This document shows positions 55,001 through 63,993 of a DNA stretch of 64,000 nucleotides, in pieces. A program made the position numbers and the translations under genes. The notes below the pieces were generated by a model, which was not told the origin of the DNA, did no database searches, and was given only the letters and a program-made list of their open reading frames with translations. This stretch comes from Notospermus geniculatus (Eukaryota; Nemertea; Pilidiophora; Heteronemertea; Lineidae): contig NMRB01000042.1 in the NCBI GenBank assembly GCA_002633025.1, positions 817,381 to 881,380 of the forward strand, in the 5' to 3' direction. Positions within the stretch are counted from its first letter, which is position 1. The number at the start of each line of letters is the position of its first letter.

Positions 55001-55808
55001 CTGTACGTCGAAAACTAAGTCGATAGCGTTGTGGGAGTTTTACCTTGATTTAACCGAAAACAACGACGTTCTGTTTGACTATCTGATCGTTGACAAGCAG
55101 TCTAACATACGTCCTAGCCACGACTTGCCAGTTGACATTTCGGTATATGGACCACACACATCCTCGTGGATCGGACCCAACATTGTGTGCATAGACGACA
55201 TGGAAGAAAATGACGTCGTCACATTGGACATGAAGGCATACAGGCAACAGACGATGACCACGCCACACCTGCTAGAGGGATACGACGGCAAATTGTATTT
55301 GATCAATCGTGATTCTTACGTACCGAATAGACGGAATTCGTTTGCCTTTAGTTGTCCAGCGTCGCAGATAAAAGAGGAGGCAGATAGACTGGATGGAGAG
55401 TGGATCGCCTTCGAGTCTATACCACGCACCTCCACAGTTATTATCAACGATGGTCGAATCGCACGGTCAATCGACACGTTGTCGATAATCAGAGACGACA
55501 AACGATGTTGTGAAAAAAAGTGGCTGTGGAAACGGGATGTGGTCAAGGTACCCGGACGTGAATTGCAACGTTTATGTCAACAGATAGAGAAAGATGACGA
55601 TGTGGTTAACTTTGTATTCAACACCGAAGATTCGTCTGTAGATATCGACATCGTGGACAGGAGGAAACGAAGACGCCAATATGTTATTTCCCCCGATACT
55701 CAGCGACTGAGTAGTAGAAATTCGAAGACATTGAGTGGGTTGACTACTCAACGCCATATATTCCACACTGAAGGAACATTAGTACAAAGCAAACTGTCAT
55801 TGTTATAA
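52029..55808 (+). CDS. DNA polymerase family B, catalytic part
   Basis: The 1,259-residue frame (no ATG at the start, confirming it continues from the N-terminal part) holds exonuclease motif II (ITGFNINKFDVP) and III (YNLRDSLL). Polymerase motif A is DFNSQYPMIMEANNL, motif B is KLLSNGVYGF, motif C is TGDTDSVFV, and the KKxY motif is LLRKKNYYGKK. A basic low-complexity insertion (about 52,500-52,650) separates exonuclease motifs II and III. The C-terminal 350 residues are not recognised; in herpesviruses this end contacts the processivity factor. Role: replicative polymerase with proofreading, in the nucleus. If the frame break is real, this copy cannot make full-length enzyme without frameshifting. 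Confidence 0.94.
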   Translation: MVIFTHVKDGSNGKYVVRKSKVCMRIAEARDDNTKRRQLFEMSKAKIISMCNDGISSACDFISSNIDLSQMTEFFELGFYETELTMLEAFRSYCKSNGVDVITGFNINKFDVPFMADRYNIVSENKRYRGVTKDTPFNSFDFSFGTRPDKISLSFMGTSKKTTSAHQPQQKKRGPPDDKGGCSTRRRRVDIADFFTEAAATSTTPIYYVDDKLVEHDGFGLEENEHNHQSEWLDDGQDDVSDPPDVSLFDRTFNPLSVYKKITGLKSKTTSLVDVMHYVGDPNRGCKLETACKQKLNVEKIDFPYNQLKETWTNGDTEALERMVAYNLRDSLLVTLLVLLENINSFTQSKSLESGLTSRELFQRSTQMIVESLYLKYCQGRGMVMCDTAATREEAYRKKIDEGTMDPIDCFHLIKPLAGRTVENAGWFKNVLVTYDFNSQYPMIMEANNLCPTTLLEEDFVKNHHMVEGEDYFCIDLQNVDEQTKRRVKKRVCFCTEKFHKGVSGTIEMELTVTRTSIRAEMNEPTLDKAKKVQLDGQQRSVKLLSNGVYGFLSRNKRYALVGSAITACARRDIEAVAKTLHDRTGKTVITGDTDSVFVALLDENECKDLSTMCISLGLTPGTPVPDIYEHMFKIADNLAEICNDGSLYKKPTKLAVEKIMEGFLLLRKKNYYGKKIERIGKKRYVVSTQKTGVSGKKADATPIKSSSQEVMFKLLCQNDMVGFVQFIDDMHTLLSHETRIDEILYAQEMRLYENRDRRGMDEFMARKEEMRKALKGGTLPLQKITSYEKVGDMMECKTPTAKKAALLCFQDGMPLGHAPGFIGMVRSSKVQFYCFAKNLLDLLLHDDEIAKTQQRHIKGENSHAVDAKRLDITSMPIKWVTDVRKRHKFTDDEVKAMTAVRRKMMEREGLIEKERHNNFDLNCLLLPDDQLFVNKKRVEDTVHHLLFFTDNSSTTLADQFPSMNMFDVEYTKHKLLVDFTRRHDNTYVPNCTSKTKSIALWEFYLDLTENNDVLFDYLIVDKQSNIRPSHDLPVDISVYGPHTSSWIGPNIVCIDDMEENDVVTLDMKAYRQQTMTTPHLLEGYDGKLYLINRDSYVPNRRNSFAFSCPASQIKEEADRLDGEWIAFESIPRTSTVIINDGRIARSIDTLSIIRDDKRCCEKKWLWKRDVVKVPGRELQRLCQQIEKDDDVVNFVFNTEDSSVDIDIVDRRKRRRQYVISPDTQRLSSRNSKTLSGLTTQRHIFHTEGTLVQSKLSLL

Positions 55809-55994
55809 CTCGCACGCTACCGGCGTTATGACTTTGCAGACTATTGGACTCAACTAAACCAGCCCAGTGCAGCAAAATTATTTGTTGGTGTATGGTATGG
55901 GTTTTTACGTACAATGTTACTCCGTTCACTCTGTAACCAAATTACAAATAAATGTTTCTGAACTTCCCAGGTTGATGTCCTTTCCATTACACAG

Positions 55995-56821
55995 TCTTCG
56001 ACGTGTATGTTGTCGACAAACGTTCTAAGTTTAACCTTCAGTTGTCCTCGCGATTCCACTACAAGTCACTTCAGATTTCGCCAGTCATGCTGCCGGTCAG
56101 GAAGCTGAATAGTGCTCAGAGGTACCCGTATGGTAGTGACGTAGGCGTGTGGTCAAAGCAAGAAATCCGTACAGATGACCAGATTTTACATAATGATGAA
56201 GCGACGGATGATGTCTTGTCCAAGTTTTCTATCCGCTACATCAATCTTGTTGATCATACGGATACAAGCTACACACCTAGAGATGGGATGCAGTACCCTG
56301 AGAAGTCGGATGGAGACGGTATGTTCTTCCACACCACTGATCATGTTAGTGCTGTGTCTATCATTGAGAACGGAATCAGCTTGGACCGTGGGAAAGTTTG
56401 TCAGGACTTCTCTAACGGTTATGGATTCTATCTGAGTTGGGACTTCAACTTTGCCTTAAACTCCTGTCAGAGCGTAAAGTGCAGCGGAGCACCAGCGGCA
56501 ATACTTGTATTCAAAGTGCCAAAGGACGTGATGGATAAATTCACTAAACTTAACCTAAGCGAACAGAGCTGGAATATCATTATTCGCCACTTCAGGACAG
56601 GTGGACAACAGAAATTGACAAATGACATTGACAAGTTGTATTCCAAAGCCGACTACGTTCAAGGTCCAATTTGCTCCAATGCCTCACGTGTCAAACGTGA
56701 AGGGTACAAAGTCACCTTTGCTCCAGTCTACAGTGACCAGTTTCAGGTCTGTATCAAAACGAAAGAGATGGCTGATGCGTTTGGTGATATCCGACACGTG
56801 GATGGCATCTTGTTTTTCTGA
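55995..56821 (+). CDS. ADP-ribosyltransferase-like protein, probably a 3' exon
   Basis: The frame is open from a good acceptor (CTTTCCATTACACAG, ending 55994); the first in-frame ATG is 56087. The C-terminal 160 residues resemble ADP-ribosyltransferase-like folds of the DUF3990 type: FFHTTDHVSAVSIIENGI, DFSNGYGFYLS followed by NFAL, and YSDQFQVCIKT near the end. The family transfers ADP-ribose from NAD to targets or binds it. No donor-bearing upstream exon is obvious in the 186-base gap after the polymerase. Base composition and codon use differ from the flanking viral genes, suggesting recent capture. Assignment is from pattern only. Confidence 0.55.
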
Positions 56822-56913
56822 TTCCAGGATACAAACAATGACTCGAGATATTAACGTTATGAAATGATTTATTGACTGTGTACCAGCAAACCCACCAAAC
56901 AATTCTTAGACAG

Positions 56914-58419
56914 TTAGGATTCGGTCAACAGCAATCGGGAGACGGATTCCAAGAATCCAGATCTGAACTGCTCGATAGAAATGTTATACCCCAATATGAT
57001 GAACACAGGCACTTCCGTTAATACTTCACCATCGAATACGAACTTCGTCGACGCGGTTGGTTCTTTTGGTTCCATCAAGCAAGGAACTGCCGTCTTTGTA
57101 TTTGGTAGTATGTACTTTCGAAATTTCTCGACATTATCCTGTCCGTCGTCGGACGAATAGCATTCCTCGCAAGGTTTGTTGTCGAATAAACAAACATATG
57201 CGTACTGTAGCACAGCGTGTACATGTTTGTTAATAGTTTCTGCGTCATAGTTGGCTCCTGTGAAAGCATTGGAAACTCGTGAATCGTACCAATCATGCGT
57301 GTTTTCCAATAGACGTTTTTCGTAGACAAATTCGACACATCTATCAGGATATAACATCTGAGTCGATGTCTGCTTTCTGGTGTTCACCACCTTTGTGTAT
57401 CGATTGTTCACATCGCTTATAGTCACGAGGTCATATCCCACGGCCGGCCACCTGACTATGACCAACGACGCTGCGTCGAGATTTACGAACTCTTCTGACG
57501 GTGTAGCCTTGAATTCGTCAGGTAATTGCGGCATTGAACTAACGTGCACTAAGCTGTGTTCGAAAGACAACGAGTGACAGACGCATCGTTTGTTCTCACG
57601 ATCACGTATGCAGAAAGTGTCTTTGCCGCCGTCGAATGATTTTAATTTATCGTGCGTGATAGATGGATTCGAAGCCATCACCATGGCGTACGCAGTCAAT
57701 CCCGCGTGTCGGAACACATTTGTCTTGAAATAGGTCAGTGTGAGAACATCGTCTGTGACGTATTCTGTTTCCACAAAATTGTGTAACAAGAGACACAATA
57801 ACGATGGTTGAATCGTACATACAACACCGCCGCCAGATTGAGCATGTGCGGTCCTTCTGTTATGATGGCGAGCACCGGATGAGTGTTTGACGTCTTCGTA
57901 GAGTCGACTTTTTGCCTCCGTAGATAAATAAACACACTCGGGACGTTTACCGAAGGGTACCAACACGTCATCCGGAGTCAGTTGATCCACGTAACAGAGC
58001 GGCACGTGTCTCAATCGCGACAAACCAGCAATGTAACAGTCTCGTCGACTCGTGTGCACGCGACCGGTCTGCGCTGCCTCTTCCCACTCTGATTTGTCTC
58101 CCATCCAAAATCTCCACACGGTATCGCTGTTGTTATCCATCAACACGGTCAGTTCGCCAGTTGTCTCATCAATGCTGATCTGTCTGGAAGGTTTGAAATA
58201 TTCGCCGACATATCTCATCACCACGTCCACTCCGTTGACGCTCGCCACTCTCGCCAACAGTAAGTAATGCACGTACGATCCGTCCTCGATTGGGTGTACA
58301 CATTGCTTGAACTCATCGTAGCTCTTCACGGTCGTCCTTTCATTGTTATCGTCTAAGGAAAAGACAAACTCGTCCTCTACATCTTCTACAAAGTTCAAGT
58401 GATGCACGCGGTTCTCCAT
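56914..58419 (-). CDS. Unknown 501-residue viral protein
   Basis: ATG at 58419. Globular, mixed alpha/beta, with no signal peptide. Cys pairs NKRCVCHS and KPCEECYSS may be metal-binding. A His/Arg-rich loop (SSGARHHNRRTAH) lies near residue 190. It converges on the ADP-ribosyltransferase-like gene and follows the 58424 gene by four bases, so it belongs to a leftward block of five genes from 63993. Confidence 0.68.
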   Translation of the reverse strand: MENRVHHLNFVEDVEDEFVFSLDDNNERTTVKSYDEFKQCVHPIEDGSYVHYLLLARVASVNGVDVVMRYVGEYFKPSRQISIDETTGELTVLMDNNSDTVWRFWMGDKSEWEEAAQTGRVHTSRRDCYIAGLSRLRHVPLCYVDQLTPDDVLVPFGKRPECVYLSTEAKSRLYEDVKHSSGARHHNRRTAHAQSGGGVVCTIQPSLLCLLLHNFVETEYVTDDVLTLTYFKTNVFRHAGLTAYAMVMASNPSITHDKLKSFDGGKDTFCIRDRENKRCVCHSLSFEHSLVHVSSMPQLPDEFKATPSEEFVNLDAASLVIVRWPAVGYDLVTISDVNNRYTKVVNTRKQTSTQMLYPDRCVEFVYEKRLLENTHDWYDSRVSNAFTGANYDAETINKHVHAVLQYAYVCLFDNKPCEECYSSDDGQDNVEKFRKYILPNTKTAVPCLMEPKEPTASTKFVFDGEVLTEVPVFIILGYNISIEQFRSGFLESVSRLLLTES

Positions 58420-58423
58420 CTCT

Positions 58424-59242
58424 CTAGGCGGGAATGAGAAAGCGAACGCTTTTCTGTTCTTTAGTAACGTGTGGTTCTAGTGTCGCAGCACTACTGTTGT
58501 CTTCTTCGTGCACCTTGGATTTGTTGTAACATTGTTTTGTGATAGACGGACCATTGGTTTCTGTCGTTTTCGACGGTGGCAGTGTGGGTAACGGCGGCAT
58601 GATTTCTTTCCTACCATTACCTCCTATTGCGTTCATGTTGTGCGAGGACGTTCCCTTGACGGCCCTTATCATCTCCCGCACCTTGATGCCATTATCCGTG
58701 TTACATTTTACGCGACTAGCTACCTCTAGATAGTCGCGCATATGAGGTATGGGCAACATCTTGTAAATGATAAGGCCAAATTCCGCCGCATACATTTCCT
58801 TGCTTGATTCTATAATGTCCGTACCACTCATACCCACCGTACGGTCATCAAACTGTTTGACCGTGTGGTAGTTTTTCCACAATTCAATCATCCGGCTTCT
58901 ATCGTTGTCGTCTATGGTTGGATCCGAGGCCAGCAAGTACGTAACATGAGTGGCCGTACATTCATCTATTCCCATGCTGGTAAGCATCCTATGTACTTCG
59001 GACACGTATTGTACGTTGTCGTGATATTGTTGTTTCAACACCTCGCCCATGTCCTCCTTCATCGATACCTTATTATAATTACCGCTGCAGCGATCGTTAT
59101 TGACACAGAAACGAGTCAAGAGAGCACGGGCATCGAGTAGTGACTCGATGTGATTCACATACCACACGTCACACAATTGTAATATCTTTCCCGTTATATA
59201 TTTAATGATCCGAGAGCAACAGACGGTTCTGTTCCCGGCCAT
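58424..59242 (-). CDS. Unknown 272-residue viral protein
   Basis: ATG at 59242 (MAGNRTVCC). The frame is open to 59314 without an ATG. The N-terminal 180 residues are helical with several Cys, and the C-terminal 80 are low complexity (PPLPTLPPSK, then charged). No family is recognised. It lies four bases upstream of the 501-residue gene. Confidence 0.62.
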   Translation of the reverse strand: MAGNRTVCCSRIIKYITGKILQLCDVWYVNHIESLLDARALLTRFCVNNDRCSGNYNKVSMKEDMGEVLKQQYHDNVQYVSEVHRMLTSMGIDECTATHVTYLLASDPTIDDNDRSRMIELWKNYHTVKQFDDRTVGMSGTDIIESSKEMYAAEFGLIIYKMLPIPHMRDYLEVASRVKCNTDNGIKVREMIRAVKGTSSHNMNAIGGNGRKEIMPPLPTLPPSKTTETNGPSITKQCYNKSKVHEEDNSSAATLEPHVTKEQKSVRFLIPA

Positions 59243-59590
59243 GGCGTCGGCCCACGGCGATGCACAATAGAGACTGGAGCAAATACGGTTTTCTACCGTT
59301 CTGTCGCCTAGCACGTCACTCTTTAGTATGGTCTGTGACCAGTTGCATCAAATCCCAAAAACCAACATTCACAATGCATGTTTTAATGATAGATATTAGA
59401 TACAATGGACTGTTTCGGATCACAACAGATAATCCACTCCATGATCGTGGATTAACATGTCATTTGCACAGTTAGACCTCGTACATGTACACGGTGTTGG
59501 AGCTCAGCCCGACGGGATACTGTTCGTCGAGTCGCCTGTCGTTGAAGACCATCTTGAACTCCACGTCTTGAACTCCTGATCTTCGTCGGT
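59243..59590. other. Gap with nothing recognised
   Basis: A 348-base gap between two minus-strand genes. A possible weak palindrome near 59440 (CCATGATCGTGG) was seen. No gene or repeat is supported. Confidence 0.3.
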
Positions 59591-60367
59591 TTACGGCACG
59601 TGGTGGTTAGGCGCATCTGGCAAGTCTTGTCCTCTTATCTCTCTCACCTTATCGCTGAATGCGACCTTTTCCGTGTTGTCCCGCTGTCCATTGGATGAAC
59701 TTTCGATTGTAAACACAACGGGAGCATGCTTGGTGAATTGCTGCACGCTGGCGACGGCTGCAGCACCATCATTGTCGTTTTGCGTTAATATGTTTAAAAG
59801 CGGGCGGGCGTACGTATTCATCAAGACACCGTCATTTGTGTCGTAGAGCGCATTGGCGGTTTCGCTGTGTATCTCTCGGTCCATGCGCAACACGTTGTCT
59901 ATGACCTCAGTCACAGATGTGTGTTTCTCGAGCATCATGTCCATCATCTTCTCCACAGTATCCGTCGCCAGGTCCGACTCGTTGTTACACACTTTGGTAT
60001 TCTTGACGATACGTTTCAAATCGTTCAATAGCGCCAACGATTCCATTATGAATCTGTGCTTTATCACTTCGCCTTGTTGAGAATCGTACAACATGCGTTT
60101 GCTGTTCGTGCACTGTTCCGACACGGCAATTATCTTGTCCATCGAACCTATCTCGGTGGCATATTCAACTAAGCGCCCGTGCGTCTCAGAATCGATGAGA
60201 CCGGTGCCTCCCGTTTCAGCAATGAGCATTCTGGCCACATCGTACAGTATCTTTCTCTTGTTGTACTGGAGATGCAAGTCATCACTGCTACAGGACAGAC
60301 CGACGTCGCTTTTTCGGCTCCTTTCCCGACGTGATAACTGCCTTTGGTTTCTTGTCGATCGAAACAT
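59591..60367 (-). CDS. Unknown 258-residue helical protein
   Basis: ATG at 60367. The N-terminus is very basic (RSTRNQRQLSRRERSRKSD), a likely nuclear signal. The middle is predominantly helical (EVIDNVLRMDREIHSETANAL). The C-terminus is Ser/Asn-rich. No family is recognised. Confidence 0.6.
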   Translation of the reverse strand: MFRSTRNQRQLSRRERSRKSDVGLSCSSDDLHLQYNKRKILYDVARMLIAETGGTGLIDSETHGRLVEYATEIGSMDKIIAVSEQCTNSKRMLYDSQQGEVIKHRFIMESLALLNDLKRIVKNTKVCNNESDLATDTVEKMMDMMLEKHTSVTEVIDNVLRMDREIHSETANALYDTNDGVLMNTYARPLLNILTQNDNDGAAAVASVQQFTKHAPVVFTIESSSNGQRDNTEKVAFSDKVREIRGQDLPDAPNHHVP

Positions 60368-60527
60368 TTGCAACTGTTCTTCGTCCGGTCTCTGTGCAAA
60401 GTAGGAAAGGTATCTTGATTGAATACGAAAATACTATGGTGTTGGCAAGAAGGACGACGTTCGTAGCGTGCCCATTGTGTTCGTACCAATCGTATTCCTG
60501 TTTGTGCTGATAATACATTAGTACCTT

Positions 60528-61490
60528 TTATTGTTTATTAAACCACATTTTACTCCTAAATATCGTATCGTTTTCCTTGATATGACCTTCAATACATTTT
60601 AGGTCATGTTCTGGAGACGTGGTCATTGACTTGTAATACTCCAACAGCTTGGATCGATCGATAATGTATCGCATTATCAGATGTCTCTTACCACTGCCGT
60701 CTTCTTCGCTCTCGACACAGACTCCAATTTGCCCAATGACGTCTTCTTCTCTCCCCAGTCCGCCCTGTAAACCGACGAGATCATTTATTATCATAGAGTA
60801 CTGTTTTGTCAGGTCTAGGCGGAACATCGACATCATTGGGTATGTCTTTTCCACCGTGTACTGGCGAGGGGATATCCTGACTCGGTTCACACACTGTGCT
60901 TCCTTTCTCAACAACCCGTACATCACTATGCGCCATCCGTGGACGCACATCACTCTCAAGAACGAACAAATGTCCCCCACCCAAGACTGCTTGCTGACGT
61001 GAATCGTATCTATATTGTGGATGATGTGGTCCATTATGAAATCGCCGACATCGCTCACAATCTTATTCATGGACAACCTATCGTAACATTCATCTTCGCC
61101 GGCTCGTTGTGATGCGTGGTCGTCTTCGTCGCTCTCACCAGCACTCTCCTTGCTACTGTTGTCACGGTCCATCGAGATTGTTCCTGTGTTCCGCGTCGAT
61201 TGTATTTCTCTCATCACGTTCGAATGCAACACCACACATGGACGTATTCTTCGTTTGTCCGTCACCTGCTGTCCACCTCCTGTTATCAGTTGTAACAAAT
61301 TGAGTACCTTAGTTGGATACGGATGCATCCTTACGACCGTCGACGGGCGATCACCGCACTGTAATCCGTGGCGTTTGTACATATCCCCCACTAATTTTCG
61401 TAACACACCATTATCCACGGACGGACGTTTTTTCTTCACATGTCCTCCTCTTTCGTTAGTCCGTCTCCTTTGTGCCGTCCTGTGACTCAT
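60528..61490 (-). CDS. Unknown 320-residue protein, basic N-terminus
   Basis: The frame is open to 61691, but 61491-61691 lies inside the 3' end of the next gene in another frame. The ATG at 61490 (MSHRTAQRRRTNERGG) is the likely start. The protein is basic at first, then has an acidic Ser-rich linker (SSKESAGESDEDD) near residue 130, then a globular C-terminal half. No family is recognised. It overlaps the upstream gene by 35 bases. Confidence 0.62.
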   Translation of the reverse strand: MSHRTAQRRRTNERGGHVKKKRPSVDNGVLRKLVGDMYKRHGLQCGDRPSTVVRMHPYPTKVLNLLQLITGGGQQVTDKRRIRPCVVLHSNVMREIQSTRNTGTISMDRDNSSKESAGESDEDDHASQRAGEDECYDRLSMNKIVSDVGDFIMDHIIHNIDTIHVSKQSWVGDICSFLRVMCVHGWRIVMYGLLRKEAQCVNRVRISPRQYTVEKTYPMMSMFRLDLTKQYSMIINDLVGLQGGLGREEDVIGQIGVCVESEEDGSGKRHLIMRYIIDRSKLLEYYKSMTTSPEHDLKCIEGHIKENDTIFRSKMWFNKQ

Positions 61491-63993
61491 CGCGTTCAGT
61501 TTTCTTTTTTGAGCTCTTCTTCTTTTCGTCGGTTCTCGATCGAGACATCTCTTTCCCAAATACATGAATATTGTCTCCGTCACCATCTTCTTTTTGTTTA
61601 TTCTTTTTACGTTTACTCGCCGATCTGCTGCGTGGTTTACCCTTCCTCGATCCTTCCTCTCGGTCGAGATTAGCCATACTTTCGACCACATGTTTATTCT
61701 CTAAGGAAGAGGAACGCTTTCGACCCCTTCGGCCCCTCTGTGAAGGAGAAGTCGTTGGAGGAGGCGACCGGCCCCTCTGTGAAGGAGAAGTCGTTGGAAG
61801 AGGCGATCGACCCCTCTGTGAAGGAGAAGTCGTTGGAGGAGGCATTAGCTCGCGGTCTTGTCGTGTTGATTCATTTTTCTTGATTTCACCTTTTTCTGTA
61901 CTCTCGCCACTCATCAAATCGTCTATCGGTTCCTTGTCGTCCAGATGTATACGATCATCAACAGTATCTAGTTCTTGAAATGGTACTACCGGTGTAGTCG
62001 CATCATCGCTCCCTGTATCTTGACTGCTCAATATATTGTCCATCAAATGCATGCCCAGTTCTTCTCTTTCTGTTTTTAGTATATCACTGCTGACGTTTGA
62101 CACTTCTACGTCGCTGTCACGTTCTGTCAAGTCTGAGACGCAAGGAAACTGGTACTCTGGGCTCATCTTTTTTCGTATATCTAACGTGCTCACTTTTGCG
62201 TCACTCGGATGCACGCTCACTTCTACATCACTCGGATACACGTCATTGGTATCTCCGTCTTGAAGTGGACTCGGGGGTTGTGTCTCATCGTCCTCTGTGT
62301 TGAATATATCACTGCTTTCCTTTGTCACCTGACTGTGATGTTCTGTCAAGTATATATTTGTCTTAACACACTCTGGAATGCTGGCCAATAACTCTGTTGC
62401 TGTAACTGCTGTTGACCTATTTTCGTTTATCACCTCTACCTCGCTGTCTACATTAAACTGGTTGTCTGTGCCCATCTCGTTTCGTATATCGTTGTTGCTC
62501 ATTGTATCGCTCGTCAGATCTACAAAATCGTCTGTCGCTTCCTTGTCGTCCTCAGTGTTGCTCGACAATGACTCTTTTGCACGCATTGTTTCCACTGCTT
62601 TCACCATATCTGTCACCTTAACCTCACTGTCGCCGCGTTCTGTCAAGTCTACATTACTCACACTACACTCGCTAGAAGACTGCAAGACTGTGCTGCACTG
62701 TCTGCTCACCGTCAGATGCGCAACAGTATCTCGTTCGCGTTCATCTTCCGTTGTCGATTGCGCATCCAATCCTGGTAATAATGTAGCCGGTAACCCACTC
62801 TGGTCGTCAACTTTATCTTCAGTTATACTCGGAGGTCCACTCGCCCCTTCGCGTTCGTCTCCATCATTGTCTTCTTCATCCATTCTATCAACATCACTCG
62901 GCCCTTCGCGTTCGTCTTGACCCATTCTCTCGCCTCCATCATTGTCTTCTTCATCCATTCTATCAACATCACTCGGCCCTTCGCGTTCGTCTTGACCCAT
63001 TCTCTCGCCTCCATCATTGTCTTCTTCATCCATTCTATCAACATCATCCAATCCTGGTAATAATATAGCCGAAACCCCACTCCGGTCTTCACATTTGTCT
63101 TCCGGTGTACTCGGAGGTTCACTCGCGCCTTCGCGTTCGTCTTCGCATTCGTCTCCGTCTTGATCCATTGTCTCGCTTCCATCATTGTCTCCATCAGCTG
63201 ACCGCAATGTCTCTTGTATGCATACGGGTACGTCATCTTGTTGCGCACTAGCGGGTGTCAACAATGCAGACACCTTTGTGAGCCAACTCGGTGCTCGTGA
63301 CTTTTTTGTTGACACTACGTTATTTTTGGCTACGGGTAGGCGTTTCCCCTTTGTGGCTCGTGACGTTTTTGTTGACACTACGTTATATTTGGCTACGGGT
63401 TGGCGTGTCCGCTTTGTGAGCCAACTCGGTCCTCTTGACGTTTTTGATGACACTACGTTATTTTTGGCTACGGGTGGATCAATTTCAACATTAGCAGTAC
63501 CACCAGTATATCCGGACATTAGATTTGAGGAGTCTGAGGGTACCCATGAACCAATTTCAGGAGCATTCACTGAAGGTGTAGGAGGATCCCTTGACACTGT
63601 TCTCAAGCTGTGTCCCTGTCCCGCAAACACTCTTGGCATGTCACTCGTACTCATAGTTGCATCCCTGACACTTGCAGCCCGAGTACGTGTTTCCGCATTC
63701 GGTGTAAAATCACCGTTCAGTCCCATGAACCGTGGTGTAAAATGAGCTCGGATCGTTTTTCCTGGGCATCTAACATCACCAGTATTGATCGGAGACGTCT
63801 GATCATCTAACCAATGATGAGGCGGTCGAGGCAGTGTACGGGGACACACTTGGTCAATGTTTCCACTAAACTCTTTTTTCGCCCACTTATCCCAGTTCAC
63901 AGTTCCGTTATCGTGAAGTTCGTAGTCCTCGTCTTCTGGCGGCAAAGGTCTACATCTCCGTCTTGTGAGGGCGTCCTCATCTTCCTGCATCAT
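61456..63993 (-). CDS. Large acidic repeat protein, unknown
   Basis: 845 residues from ATG 63993; the frame stays open to the window edge, so the start may lie further right. The first 170 residues contain WDKWAKKEFSGN and look partly ordered. The rest is low complexity: three AKNNVVSTKTSR-type blocks near residue 200, three 25-residue acidic repeats (DRMDEEDNDGGERMGQDERE; period 75 bases, about 62,850-63,050), and scattered VDLTERDS-type blocks. Then come three 17-residue Pro/Ser/Arg blocks with SPSQRGRSP (51-base period, about 61,735-61,845) and a basic tail (KRKKNKQKE). The layout suggests a disordered nuclear or tegument protein. Function is not recognised. Confidence 0.62.
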   Translation of the reverse strand: MMQEDEDALTRRRCRPLPPEDEDYELHDNGTVNWDKWAKKEFSGNIDQVCPRTLPRPPHHWLDDQTSPINTGDVRCPGKTIRAHFTPRFMGLNGDFTPNAETRTRAASVRDATMSTSDMPRVFAGQGHSLRTVSRDPPTPSVNAPEIGSWVPSDSSNLMSGYTGGTANVEIDPPVAKNNVVSSKTSRGPSWLTKRTRQPVAKYNVVSTKTSRATKGKRLPVAKNNVVSTKKSRAPSWLTKVSALLTPASAQQDDVPVCIQETLRSADGDNDGSETMDQDGDECEDEREGASEPPSTPEDKCEDRSGVSAILLPGLDDVDRMDEEDNDGGERMGQDEREGPSDVDRMDEEDNDGGERMGQDEREGPSDVDRMDEEDNDGDEREGASGPPSITEDKVDDQSGLPATLLPGLDAQSTTEDERERDTVAHLTVSRQCSTVLQSSSECSVSNVDLTERGDSEVKVTDMVKAVETMRAKESLSSNTEDDKEATDDFVDLTSDTMSNNDIRNEMGTDNQFNVDSEVEVINENRSTAVTATELLASIPECVKTNIYLTEHHSQVTKESSDIFNTEDDETQPPSPLQDGDTNDVYPSDVEVSVHPSDAKVSTLDIRKKMSPEYQFPCVSDLTERDSDVEVSNVSSDILKTEREELGMHLMDNILSSQDTGSDDATTPVVPFQELDTVDDRIHLDDKEPIDDLMSGESTEKGEIKKNESTRQDRELMPPPTTSPSQRGRSPLPTTSPSQRGRSPPPTTSPSQRGRRGRKRSSSLENKHVVESMANLDREEGSRKGKPRSRSASKRKKNKQKEDGDGDNIHVFGKEMSRSRTDEKKKSSKKKTERDESQDGTKETD

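Noticed and set aside
55770-55808. C-terminal QSKLSLL of the polymerase as a PCNA-binding motif
   Set aside because: The motif is incomplete and lacks the paired aromatic residues.
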